Shown here: in pieces, positions 25,000 through 32,528 of the stretch
How positions within the stretch are numbered: the stretch's first letter is position 1
Layout of the letters: each line of letters starts with the position of its first letter
Assembly (NCBI GenBank): GCA_002448445.1
Contig: DJYC01000037.1
Location: forward strand, 1-51,365
DNA length: 51,365 nucleotides
Reading direction: 5' to 3'
Source: Treponema sp. UBA6988
GTDB taxonomy: Bacteria > Spirochaetota > Spirochaetia > Treponematales > Treponemataceae
The notes under the pieces: model-generated
What the model was told of the DNA's origin: nothing
What the model saw: the letters and a program-made list of their open reading frames with translations, nothing else
Databases searched by the model: none
Translations under genes and position numbers: made by a program

Positions 25000-25458
25000 C
25001 TATCCTGTTATGCTAAGAGTAGCCCTTTCTCCAGCCATCTTAACGGCACCGTTTGCCTGTGTCTGCGAAACGCTGGCCCATGAATCCCTAAGCTGGGAAA
25101 GCAGGTCCAGAATGAATTTCATCTTCTTTTTGTCGTGGCTAAGGCTACAGTTAAGGAGTTCCTTGTTAAAATAAATGTAAAGTGCCATGAGGTTCTGAGC
25201 AATCTCTCCGCCCTTTTCCATGTCCAGGCTAATCTGAAGTTCAGTGATTATGTCCTGAACCTTCTGGAGATGCTTACCAAAAGCCTCTATGTTTTTTGGT
25301 TCGATTCTGTTTTCTTCGCCCACAAGCGTTATTGCCTCATGCAAATTGCTTACGGCGCCTTCGTAAAGCATTACCACAAGCTTCCCCTGGCTTGCTGTCT
25401 TTACGCCTATCTCCCGGTACGTGTTGTAACCGTTGGCAGAATAAGAGTTATAGTTCAT
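25000..25458 (-). CDS. fliS: Flagellin export chaperone FliS
   Basis: FliS binds the C-terminus of flagellin in the cytoplasm. The 152 residues begin MNYNSYSANGYNTYREIGVKT, with the typical N-terminal tyrosine-rich segment. A four-helix bundle follows, with KLVVMLYEGAVSNLHEAI and LMALYIYFNKELLNCSLSHD, both characteristic of the family. GGGGTGA precedes the ATG; the 24 upstream in-frame codons are rejected. It is followed 36 bases later by flgN. In spirochaetes it would serve the periplasmic FlaB filament. Confidence 0.9.
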   Translation of the reverse strand: MNYNSYSANGYNTYREIGVKTASQGKLVVMLYEGAVSNLHEAITLVGEENRIEPKNIEAFGKHLQKVQDIITELQISLDMEKGGEIAQNLMALYIYFNKELLNCSLSHDKKKMKFILDLLSQLRDSWASVSQTQANGAVKMAGERATLSITG

Positions 25459-25598
25459 ATTCACCCCACATAAACCATAATGAAGTTGATGGCTCTTGCG
25501 AAATTTAGGCCTCCATGCCAAAAAATGCACAATAGTCTACATTCAAATATCGGAAGGGAAAAATAAGAAGTTAACACTTTTTTTAGGATTTTTTTTGG

Positions 25599-25627
25599 TA
25601 GACAAAACAAAAAGTTTATTCTATTAT
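25599..25627 (+). promoter_or_regulatory. Promoter of the HD-GYP gene
   Basis: TAGACA (25599-25604), spacer 17, TATTAT (25622-25627). The predicted leader is only about 10 bases and has no Shine-Dalgarno sequence before the ATG at 25644. Confidence 0.55.
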
Positions 25628-25643
25628 ATGAATAGCTAAAAGT

Positions 25644-27392
25644 ATGTATTCAACACAATTCTGGATATTTTTTACGATCTCCTTCTTCTGCCTGTTTGCT
25701 ACGATAAGCTGCTTTACCGCAACTTTGTTGGACAGACCTTCCATACAGCAGCGCAATGTCTTTATGACCAGCGGAATCGTGATATTCTACATCATAGGCC
25801 ACATTCTGCATTTTACTGCGACAGGAGAATATTCCCTGCTTCTGAGCGCAAAGTTTGAATACACGGCAAACCTATGCCTTTTGGCGGGAATATACAACTC
25901 CCTTGCAGGCTTTTACAGGACAGCACCCAACAGGATTCTTATTTCAGCGGTCAGGGCAATGCCCATCCCCTTCATCATGATGATTTCCATGGCAAGCAAC
26001 AAGACTTCTTTCTGGGTCTTCAACCTCTTCTTCAAGAACTTTTCGGTCAAAAGCGGGGCCAATGGACTTTGCGAGCTGGTCTTTGAGCACAGCCCGGCCT
26101 TATACTGCTACATGGTCCTTTCAGCAATATATGCCCTGCTTATCATAGGTACATTCATAAACAACTACGTTTCCTCAACAAAAAAGGAACGCTCTCTTAT
26201 AATAAGAATGTTCATGCGCCTCATTCCCTTCCTGGCAGTAACGATACACTTTGCCTTTACGGAATACAAGAGGCCTTTAGCACCCGTAGTACCGGCGGTC
26301 CTTTTTGCGGCAACGGCACTATGCGCCTACCTGGTGCACAAGGAAAAATTCCGCAACCTCTACGACCTTTCCTTCTTTGCGGTAGTGGATTCGCTCTACG
26401 ACCCCCTTTTTGTAACAGACACAAATTTCTTCGTAAGGAATGCCAATACGGCGGCAAAAATACTCTTCCCGGAATACCACAAGGCCAACTACAGGAACCA
26501 GATTCAGATTGCCCCGGAACTAAAGGAAATCCTCAGCCAGGCCGTCTATACCATGGACGCAAAGAACGTACGCATAGCAAGCAGGGAATTCTGCCCGGAA
26601 CCCCACCGCATAGAGCGCGACGGAATCCTTTATGGCTACATACTTGTGCTGAACGACGTTACCGAACAGAGCAACCGCTTTATGCAGCTTGAGCACAAGA
26701 ACCTGCAGCTTTCCGTGGACTACAAGGAAATAGAAAACGACCTTCTGGCAACCCGCAGCAAGATAGTCGGCGGACTTATCCAGTATGCACTTGAGCAGGA
26801 CAGCTACAACGGCGAGCACATGAGGCGGACCAGCAACTATACCGCAATACTCGCAAGGCAGCTTCAGGCGGCAGGAAAATATGCGGGCACGATTACGAAT
26901 GAATACAAGACCATACTTTGCCAGGTTGTTCCCCTCCACGACGCGGGGAAAATAATACTGACGGCACAGAACCAGTCCAAACTTCAAGACAGCAACAAAG
27001 AGGCAGGCCAGGAAGCATACCATTCTCCGGAGCACGTCAATGCCGGCGCAAAGCTCATAGACAGGCTTTTTGTAAACGACCAGAATGACCTTTTCTTTAC
27101 CCTTGCAAAGGACGTTGCACTCTACCATCACGAATGGTGGGATGGAAGCGGCTACCCCAAGGGGCTCAAGGGAGAAGAGATTCCTCTGGGAGCGCGCATA
27201 GTTGCCCTTGCCAATGAATTTGACTCGCTTACGGTAAAGAGGCCGCCCACGGTACCATTTTCATTTGCAGAGGCCTACACCACGATTCTCTCCCAAAGCG
27301 GCATCCAATTTGACCCGGAGATTGTAGAGGCATTCAAGCTGGCCAGAAAGGAATTCCTTGACATGTACAATCAGGTGACAAAATCTAAATAG
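25644..27392 (+). CDS. Membrane HD-GYP protein, probable cyclic-di-GMP phosphodiesterase
   Basis: Of 582 residues, about 1-235 contain seven membrane helices like the 7TM sensor region of some histidine kinases. A PAS-like stretch (about 245-350; FFAVVDSLYDPLFVTD, GILYGYILVLNDVTEQ) and a short coiled coil follow. The HD-GYP domain occupies about 385-560. Metal ligands are visible in GEHMRRTSNY, VPLHDAGKI, SPEHVNAGA and YHHEWWDGSGYPKGLKGEEIP. The GYP-type motif and the two-His HHE point to hydrolysis of cyclic di-GMP. The 5' region is divergent from fliS, so a role in motility control is plausible but inferred. Confidence 0.88.
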   Translation: MYSTQFWIFFTISFFCLFATISCFTATLLDRPSIQQRNVFMTSGIVIFYIIGHILHFTATGEYSLLLSAKFEYTANLCLLAGIYNSLAGFYRTAPNRILISAVRAMPIPFIMMISMASNKTSFWVFNLFFKNFSVKSGANGLCELVFEHSPALYCYMVLSAIYALLIIGTFINNYVSSTKKERSLIIRMFMRLIPFLAVTIHFAFTEYKRPLAPVVPAVLFAATALCAYLVHKEKFRNLYDLSFFAVVDSLYDPLFVTDTNFFVRNANTAAKILFPEYHKANYRNQIQIAPELKEILSQAVYTMDAKNVRIASREFCPEPHRIERDGILYGYILVLNDVTEQSNRFMQLEHKNLQLSVDYKEIENDLLATRSKIVGGLIQYALEQDSYNGEHMRRTSNYTAILARQLQAAGKYAGTITNEYKTILCQVVPLHDAGKIILTAQNQSKLQDSNKEAGQEAYHSPEHVNAGAKLIDRLFVNDQNDLFFTLAKDVALYHHEWWDGSGYPKGLKGEEIPLGARIVALANEFDSLTVKRPPTVPFSFAEAYTTILSQSGIQFDPEIVEAFKLARKEFLDMYNQVTKSK

Positions 27393-27394
27393 TG

Positions 27395-27612
27395 CTTACT
27401 GATTTTTTTTCAAGGGAGTGCCCTTGGACCCCAAACTTGGAGAGGGGAAAACCAGCTCAGAGTCCGAAGCCCGCAGTTTTTCCCCCCGCTTGAAACTTCG
27501 TTGCGAGTTCCAAACATCCCTTCGACGGTACGCGCTTGCTACCATCTCATCTTGGGCACGGCTTAGGGCCATATCGCTCAACGTTTCGCGATATGCCTAA
27601 GAACCCAAATTC
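27395..27612. repeat. Mosaic of repeat modules between the HD-GYP gene and csoR
   Basis: CAAGGGAGTGCCCTTGG (27411-27427) is a hairpin. It is followed by a CGCTTGAAACTTCGTTGCGAGTTCC box, shared with 19870, 30697 and 48826, and by GGCACGGCTTAGG and the hairpin GGCCATATCG...CGATATGCC (27568-27598) inside a TTAGG/CCTAAG frame. The last module recurs at 49037-49082. No gene was seen in 27393-27815 apart from the csoR promoter. Confidence 0.6.
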
Positions 27613-27762
27613 GTTTATTTACAAAAGTTTTCATCCAGACATAGACTGACTCTTTGTAGACAGTGCAAGTTTTTCGGATTTGACTTCCGCGCAGTACAAA
27701 CCAAATTTCCAGCTTCTTTGCATAAGAAATAAGATAAGAATAGAATAGGTAAAAAAAAACAC

Positions 27763-27811
27763 TTGACACAACATACCCCCGGCGGTATTATAAAGATACC
27801 ATAAGGGGTAT
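27763..27811 (+). promoter_or_regulatory. csoR-copA promoter with two copper-operator-like palindromes
   Basis: TTGACA (27763-27768), spacer 17, TATTAT (27786-27791). ATACCCCCGGCGGTAT (27773-27788) fills the spacer and the start of the -10. ATACCATAAGGGGTAT (27796-27811) covers the predicted start of transcription and the AAGGGG ribosome site. Both have the ATACC...GGTAT layout of CsoR operators, so binding would block the polymerase. Confidence 0.8.
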
Positions 27812-27815
27812 AGGC

Positions 27816-28130
27816 ATGGCAGAGAAAAAGAATTGTGCACATTGCAAGACCGGGCGTAAAAAGGTGCGGTCAGATGAAGAGAAGAAGATGCTGATTGGAA
27901 GGCTTAACAGGGTCATTGGCCAGCTTAACGGCTTAAAAAAGATGGTGGAAGAAGATGCCTATTGTGCAGACATACTTATTCAGGCAAGCGCCTGTACCGC
28001 AGCAGTCAATTCATTCAGCAAGGTTTTAATTTCTTCACACTTAAAAAGCTGTGTGCAAAACGACATAAAAAACGGAAACGAAGAGTCACTGGATGAATTC
28101 CTTAAAATAATGAGCAAGCTGTTAAAGTAA
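27816..28130 (+). CDS. csoR: CsoR-type copper-sensing repressor
   Basis: CsoR releases DNA when it binds Cu(I). The 104-residue protein has the all-helical family fold with KKMLIGRLNRVIGQLNGLKKM and the Cu(I) ligands Cys50, His75 and Cys79 in EDAYC, SSHLKSC. An extra C-x2-C pair (Cys7, Cys10) lies in the N-terminal tail. It is followed by copA after 14 bases. The near-consensus promoter with two matching palindromes directly upstream indicates negative autoregulation of the operon. FrmR or RcnR specificity is less likely because the C-H-C set and the neighbour both indicate copper. Confidence 0.9.
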   Translation: MAEKKNCAHCKTGRKKVRSDEEKKMLIGRLNRVIGQLNGLKKMVEEDAYCADILIQASACTAAVNSFSKVLISSHLKSCVQNDIKNGNEESLDEFLKIMSKLLK

Positions 28131-28144
28131 GGCAAGGTACATCT

Positions 28145-30676
28145 ATGGAAAAATATACTGTAACAGGAATGAGTTGTGCGGCTTGCAGTGCCAGAATAGA
28201 AAAGGCTGTTGGCAAAGTTCCCGGGGTAAAATCTTGCTCTGTAAACCTGCTTACCAATTCAATGGGGGTGGAAGGTTCAGCGAGCAGTCAAGCCATAATA
28301 AGCGCTGTAGAAAAGGCAGGCTACGGTGCAAGCAAGGCAGACGGAAACGAATCTTACTCCGAGAAGCAGTCCGTGCAGCAAAGGGAAGACGGATTAAAAG
28401 ACAAGGCTTCTCCAGTGCTTGTTAAGAGGCTTTTTTTTTCCATAACGTTCCTTCTTATACTGATGTATTTTAGCATGGCGGTTCCAATGCTAGGCTGGCC
28501 ACTTCCTATTTTTTTGCAGGGCAACTGTATTGCGCAGGGAATAATACAGATGCTTCTTGCGGCTATAGTTATGGTCATAAACCAGAAGTTCTTTGTTAGC
28601 GGAACAAAGGCGCTCTTTAGCCTTGCCCCCAACATGGACACGCTTGTGGCACTTGGCTCCGGGGTTTCTTTTTTCTACAGCGTAACAAGCCTCCTTCGCA
28701 TGACAGTGGTTCAGATGGAAAGCGGAAGCGAAAAGGCAGCCCACCTAATGCACGACTTTTACTTTGAAGGCGCTGCAATGATTGTAACGCTAATAACAGT
28801 TGGAAAGCTGCTTGAATCCATTTCCAAGGGAAGGACGACAAACGCCCTAAAAGAACTGATGAAGCTTACCCCCAAGACGGCGAGGGTTATAAGGGACGGA
28901 AAGGAAGTTGAAGTTTCTATAGAAGAAGTGCTGCAGGGGGACATATTTGTAGTAAAACCTGGAGAAAGCATTCCGGCGGACGGAATTGTTCTTGAAGGAA
29001 GCTCTGCTGTAAACGAAAGCGCCCTTACCGGAGAAAGCATTCCTGTTGACAAAAAAAGCGGGGACAGTGTTAGCGCTGCAACGGTGAACACAAGCGGTTT
29101 GTTAAAATGCAGGGCAAGCCGTGTAGGAAAGGACACTACCCTTTCAAAGATAATCCAGATGGTAAGCGATGCGGCGGCAACAAAGGCCCCCATTGCAAAG
29201 GTGGCGGACAAGGTTAGCGGAATATTTGTTCCAGCGGTAATAGCAATAGCGGTTTTAACTTGCCTTATATGGCTGCTTTTTGGAAAAGATCTTGGCTTTG
29301 CACTTTCCAGGGGAATTGCGGTTCTTGTAGTAAGCTGCCCATGCTCACTTGGACTTGCAACACCAGTGGCAATAATGGTTGGTAACGGCGTTGGGGCAAG
29401 GCACGGCATTCTTTTTAAGACATCAGCGGCGCTAGAAGAAACCGGGCGGATAAAAATCCTTGCACTGGACAAGACCGGCACTATAACAAAAGGAGAGCCT
29501 TTGGTAACAGACATTATTCCTGCTAAAGAAGAAAGCAGGGATGAACTTTTGCAGACAGCCTATTCGCTAGAAGCAAACAGCGAGCACCCCATAGCAAGGG
29601 CAATCGTGGCCTACTCAGAGGAAAATGGCATAAAAAGGCAGGAAGTAAGCAACTTTACGGCAATAGCAGGAAGCGGTCTTTCTGCAAGCTGCGGCGGTAA
29701 GGACATTTTTGGCGGAAGCATAAAATTCATTGGGGAAAAGCTTTCGGCAGGGAAGGATTTTGAGGAAGAAACGGCTAAAGATGCCATAAAACTTGCGGAA
29801 GAAGGAAAGACTGTCTTTGGCTTTGCAAAGGAAGAAAAATTCCTTGGGCTAATAGCGGTGGCGGATGCTGTAAAGGAAGATTCTGCCCAGGCTATAAAAG
29901 AGCTTAGGGGTATGGGAATCCAAACCGTAATGCTTACAGGAGACAACAAAAGGACGGCAAAGGCTGTTGCAAATATTTCTGGTGTGGACAGCTTTCTTGC
30001 AGAGATACTGCCGGACGGTAAGGAAAAGGAAATCCGCATGTTAAAGGCAAAGGGCAAGGTTGCAATGGTTGGCGACGGAATAAACGATGCTCCAGCCTTA
30101 ACAAGGGCAGACGTTGGAATTGCCATTGGAAGCGGAACAGATGTTGCACTAGATGCGGCGGACGTGGTGCTTGTAAATTCAAGTCTTTTGGGGGCGGCCA
30201 GGGCTATAAGGCTTAGCAGGGCAACTCTCAGGAACATAAGGCAAAACCTTTTCTGGGCATTTTTCTACAACGCAATGCTAATTCCGCTTGCGGCTGGTGC
30301 CTACTACAAGGCTACGGGACTTGCGGTAAGCCCCATGATTTGTGCCGCAGCAATGAGCCTTTCAAGCTTTTGCGTGGTAACAAACGCGCTAAGGCTTAAC
30401 CTTTTTAACATCAACAAGGCAAAAACAAAAGAAAATAGAAATATTATGGAGGAAAATTCTATGGCAGAAGAAATTCAGCAGAAGACGTTCAAAGTTGAGG
30501 GCATGATGTGCCACCACTGTGAGGCCCACGTAAAAGAGGCCCTGGAAGCACTTAAGGGTGTTACAGAGGCTAGCGCAAACCACGAGACTGGCGAAGCTGT
30601 GGTAAAATTTGCTTCCCCGGTGAGCGATGCGGAAATTGTTGGCGCAATAGAAAAGGCCGGTTACAAGGTAGTGTAA
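28145..30676 (+). CDS. copA: Copper-exporting P1B-type ATPase with an extra C-terminal HMA domain
   Basis: The 843 residues pump Cu(I) out of the cytoplasm. The N-terminal HMA has GMSCAAC (Cys11, Cys14). Membrane helices begin near residue 95; the transport motif is SCPCSLG. Further hallmarks are LTGESIPVD, the phosphorylated DKTGTITKGEP, the SEHPIARAI motif of P1B pumps, and VGDGINDAPAL. After the last membrane helix and an Asn/Lys linker comes a second HMA domain (from about 773) with GMMCHHC. Most CopA proteins lack an HMA at this end. GGAGGA and an in-frame ATG lie at the junction, so this domain is probably also made alone. Confidence 0.93.
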   Translation: MEKYTVTGMSCAACSARIEKAVGKVPGVKSCSVNLLTNSMGVEGSASSQAIISAVEKAGYGASKADGNESYSEKQSVQQREDGLKDKASPVLVKRLFFSITFLLILMYFSMAVPMLGWPLPIFLQGNCIAQGIIQMLLAAIVMVINQKFFVSGTKALFSLAPNMDTLVALGSGVSFFYSVTSLLRMTVVQMESGSEKAAHLMHDFYFEGAAMIVTLITVGKLLESISKGRTTNALKELMKLTPKTARVIRDGKEVEVSIEEVLQGDIFVVKPGESIPADGIVLEGSSAVNESALTGESIPVDKKSGDSVSAATVNTSGLLKCRASRVGKDTTLSKIIQMVSDAAATKAPIAKVADKVSGIFVPAVIAIAVLTCLIWLLFGKDLGFALSRGIAVLVVSCPCSLGLATPVAIMVGNGVGARHGILFKTSAALEETGRIKILALDKTGTITKGEPLVTDIIPAKEESRDELLQTAYSLEANSEHPIARAIVAYSEENGIKRQEVSNFTAIAGSGLSASCGGKDIFGGSIKFIGEKLSAGKDFEEETAKDAIKLAEEGKTVFGFAKEEKFLGLIAVADAVKEDSAQAIKELRGMGIQTVMLTGDNKRTAKAVANISGVDSFLAEILPDGKEKEIRMLKAKGKVAMVGDGINDAPALTRADVGIAIGSGTDVALDAADVVLVNSSLLGAARAIRLSRATLRNIRQNLFWAFFYNAMLIPLAAGAYYKATGLAVSPMICAAAMSLSSFCVVTNALRLNLFNINKAKTKENRNIMEENSMAEEIQQKTFKVEGMMCHHCEAHVKEALEALKGVTEASANHETGEAVVKFASPVSDAEIVGAIEKAGYKVV
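30461..30676 (+). CDS. copZ: Probable CopZ chaperone from an internal start within copA
   Basis: An in-frame ATG at 30461 has GGAGGA seven bases upstream (30448-30453), better than the site of copA itself. It would give a 71-residue protein that is a complete HMA domain: GMMCHHC copper site (Cys17, Cys20), EALKGVTEASANHETGEAVV and VGAIEKAGYKVV. Free CopZ carries Cu(I) to CopA. Whether the fused form, the free form or both exist cannot be told from sequence; an alternative is simple fusion of an ancestral copA-copZ pair by loss of the copA stop codon with the old start retained. Confidence 0.6.
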   Translation: MAEEIQQKTFKVEGMMCHHCEAHVKEALEALKGVTEASANHETGEAVVKFASPVSDAEIVGAIEKAGYKVV

Positions 30677-30679
30677 AGC

Positions 30680-31010
30680 CCTAGGTGGGGGAGTCCGCTT
30701 GTAGCTACGCTGCGAATTCCCCCCTACGCGGGATTGGAGGGGCACTGGGAACAAAATCCCCTCCGTGGTATTTTGTTCCCGTAAGTTTTCTGCGAAAACT
30801 TACCGCATTTATACCGCCACCAAATGACGCGCCCTCCTTGGCGCTACTTATAGCAAAACAGTGCCGGAACCCCGGAAAGCGCCACAAAAATGGCCTCCTT
30901 GCCATTTTTGTGGCCGGGTTTTCTTGCAAAAACCCGCGAACTTCTACGCAAGCATTTGACGCGCCCTCCATGGCGCTGCTTGTTGGACAGGTAAAAAATG
31001 GCAAGTGTTG
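30680..31010 (-). repeat. Hairpin repeat element G, double copy on the minus strand
   Basis: On the minus strand: G1 stem-loop 1 at 30976-30961 (GCGCC, loop ATGGAG, GGCGC), a hairpin near 30935-30914, stem-loop 2 at 30913-30882 (CCACAAAAATGGC, loop AAGGAG, GCCATTTTTGTGG). G2 stem-loop 1 at 30844-30829 (GCGCC, loop AAGGAG, GGCGC), hairpin at 30803-30781, stem-loop 2 at 30780-30747 (GGGAACAAAATACC, loop ACGGAG, GGGATTTTGTTCCC). The CTTGCCATTTTTTA complement to G1 stem-loop 2 lies at 31005-30992. No ORF in 30677-31248 is credible. About 31080-31248 is an A+T-rich leader of the decarboxylase gene without a clear promoter or riboswitch. Confidence 0.8.
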
Positions 31011-31248
31011 ACAATTTAATCAGATGGTAGAGCATTAAAAACTGCCGCCCAGATGAAGAAAGTGACTGCCGCATAAAAAAATATTGACTTTTTTGGAAAA
31101 AACTATGGTAACACAAATAGATTTGTGGTACTATCGCCTTTACAGAGTTTGTTCCGAGAATGGTTTGGAGCAGGCTATTTAAAAAGTGAAGAAAATGGCA
31201 GCCCGGTCACTTTGGGGTGCTTAATTTTTTTATAGGCAGGAGCAGGGG

Positions 31249-32460
31249 ATGTTTGACCGAAAAGAGTACATTTCTGATTCAGCATGGAACAGGTTTTTGG
31301 ACGCTTCCAAGAATTTTTCAACGCCCAATATATTCATTGATTTGCGCACAATTAAGAAGAATTTCCTGCAGCTAAAGGATTTGTTCCCCTATGCATACAT
31401 TTACTATGCCGTAAAGTCAAACCCAGGGGTTCCGGTCATAAAGCTGCTCAGGGACCTTGGTTCAAATTTTGACATTGCATCCCGCTACGAGTTGGACATG
31501 GTTTTGGACTTGGGTGTTTCCCCGGACAAGCTTTCCTACGGCAACACGATTAAAAAGGCCGCGGACATAAAGTACTTCTACGAAAAGGGTGTGCGCATGT
31601 TTGCCACGGACTCTAAGGAAGACCTTAAGAACATTGCCCGCGAGGCACCAGGTTCCCGCATATATGTTAGAATCCTCGTGGAAAACGCATCTTCTGCGGA
31701 CTGGCCTTTAAGCCGCAAATTTGGCTGCCACCCAGACATGGCCTACGACCTTCTTGTCCTTGCACGCGACCTTGGCCTTACCCCCTACGGAATAAGCTTT
31801 CACCCTGGAAGCCAGCAGAGGGACATTGGTTCATGGAACGATGCCATTGCAAAGACCAAGTACCTCTTTGAATCCCTTGAGGACGAGGAAAACATTAAGC
31901 TTAGCATGATAAACATGGGCGGTGGATTCCCGGCACACTACATTCAGCCTACAAACGAGCTTAAGGACTATGCATCGGAAATTTACCGCTACCTGCACGA
32001 CGACTTTGGCGAAGACATTCCTGGCATCATTCTTGAACCGGGACGCTCCCTTGTTGGAGACAGCGGCATCCTTACTTCCGAAGTTGTGCTTATCTCCCGC
32101 AAGAACAATACTGCCCTGCACAGGTGGGTTTACCTGGACACTGGCAAATTCAACGGCCTTATAGAAACGCTTGACGAGTCAATCAAGTACCCGGTGATTA
32201 CGGAAAAAGACGGAGGAAGGGAAGGAGAAGTGATTCTTGCCGGCCCTACCTGCGACAGTGCGGACATTATGTACGAAGACACAAAGTACCGCCTGCCTGT
32301 TGACCTTAAGATTGGAGACAAGGTGTACTGGCTTTCTACAGGGGCATACACTTCTACTTATGCAAGCGTAGAATTCAACGGATTCCCGCCAATCCAGGCC
32401 TATTACATTACAGAAGAAGGTGTAATGGACCGCAACGGAAACCCGGCTGAACCCCGCTAG
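31249..32460 (+). CDS. Fold-III ornithine/lysine decarboxylase
   Basis: This PLP enzyme forms putrescine (or cadaverine) from ornithine (or lysine). The 403 residues follow the alanine-racemase-barrel family: pyridoxal lysine Lys56 in YYAVKSNP; FDIASRYEL; SFHPGSQ; the phosphate-binding MGGGFP; EPGRSLVGD; the catalytic cysteine in AGPTCDSAD; and WLSTGAYTSTYASVEFNGF near the end. The last motif separates ornithine/lysine decarboxylases from the related diaminopimelate and carboxynorspermidine enzymes; substrate choice between ornithine and lysine cannot be read reliably. GCAGGAGCAGGGG precedes the ATG. It is monocistronic. Confidence 0.88.
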   Translation: MFDRKEYISDSAWNRFLDASKNFSTPNIFIDLRTIKKNFLQLKDLFPYAYIYYAVKSNPGVPVIKLLRDLGSNFDIASRYELDMVLDLGVSPDKLSYGNTIKKAADIKYFYEKGVRMFATDSKEDLKNIAREAPGSRIYVRILVENASSADWPLSRKFGCHPDMAYDLLVLARDLGLTPYGISFHPGSQQRDIGSWNDAIAKTKYLFESLEDEENIKLSMINMGGGFPAHYIQPTNELKDYASEIYRYLHDDFGEDIPGIILEPGRSLVGDSGILTSEVVLISRKNNTALHRWVYLDTGKFNGLIETLDESIKYPVITEKDGGREGEVILAGPTCDSADIMYEDTKYRLPVDLKIGDKVYWLSTGAYTSTYASVEFNGFPPIQAYYITEEGVMDRNGNPAEPR

Positions 32461-32480
32461 GATAAATGGCAAGGCTGGAC

Positions 32481-32503
32481 AGGGGCTGCATTCCTAAGCC
32501 CCT
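32481..32503 (+). terminator. Hairpin after the decarboxylase gene
   Basis: AGGGGCT (32481-32487) and AGCCCCT (32497-32503) form a seven-pair stem with a nine-base loop in the gap between convergent genes. There is no T-run on either strand, so termination is uncertain. Confidence 0.35.
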
Positions 32504-32528
32504 CCCGCCCTGCTAATTGCAGCTGCTC

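Noticed and set aside
25459..25530. Flagellar sigma-28 promoter before fliS (CTAAATTT...GCCATCAA)
   Set aside because: The spacing between the two half sites is about five bases too short and the -10 match is poor.
31080..31248. Regulatory leader of the decarboxylase gene
   Set aside because: The leader is long and starts with a TTGACT, but no properly spaced -10, no terminator-type hairpin and no known polyamine-responsive element were found.
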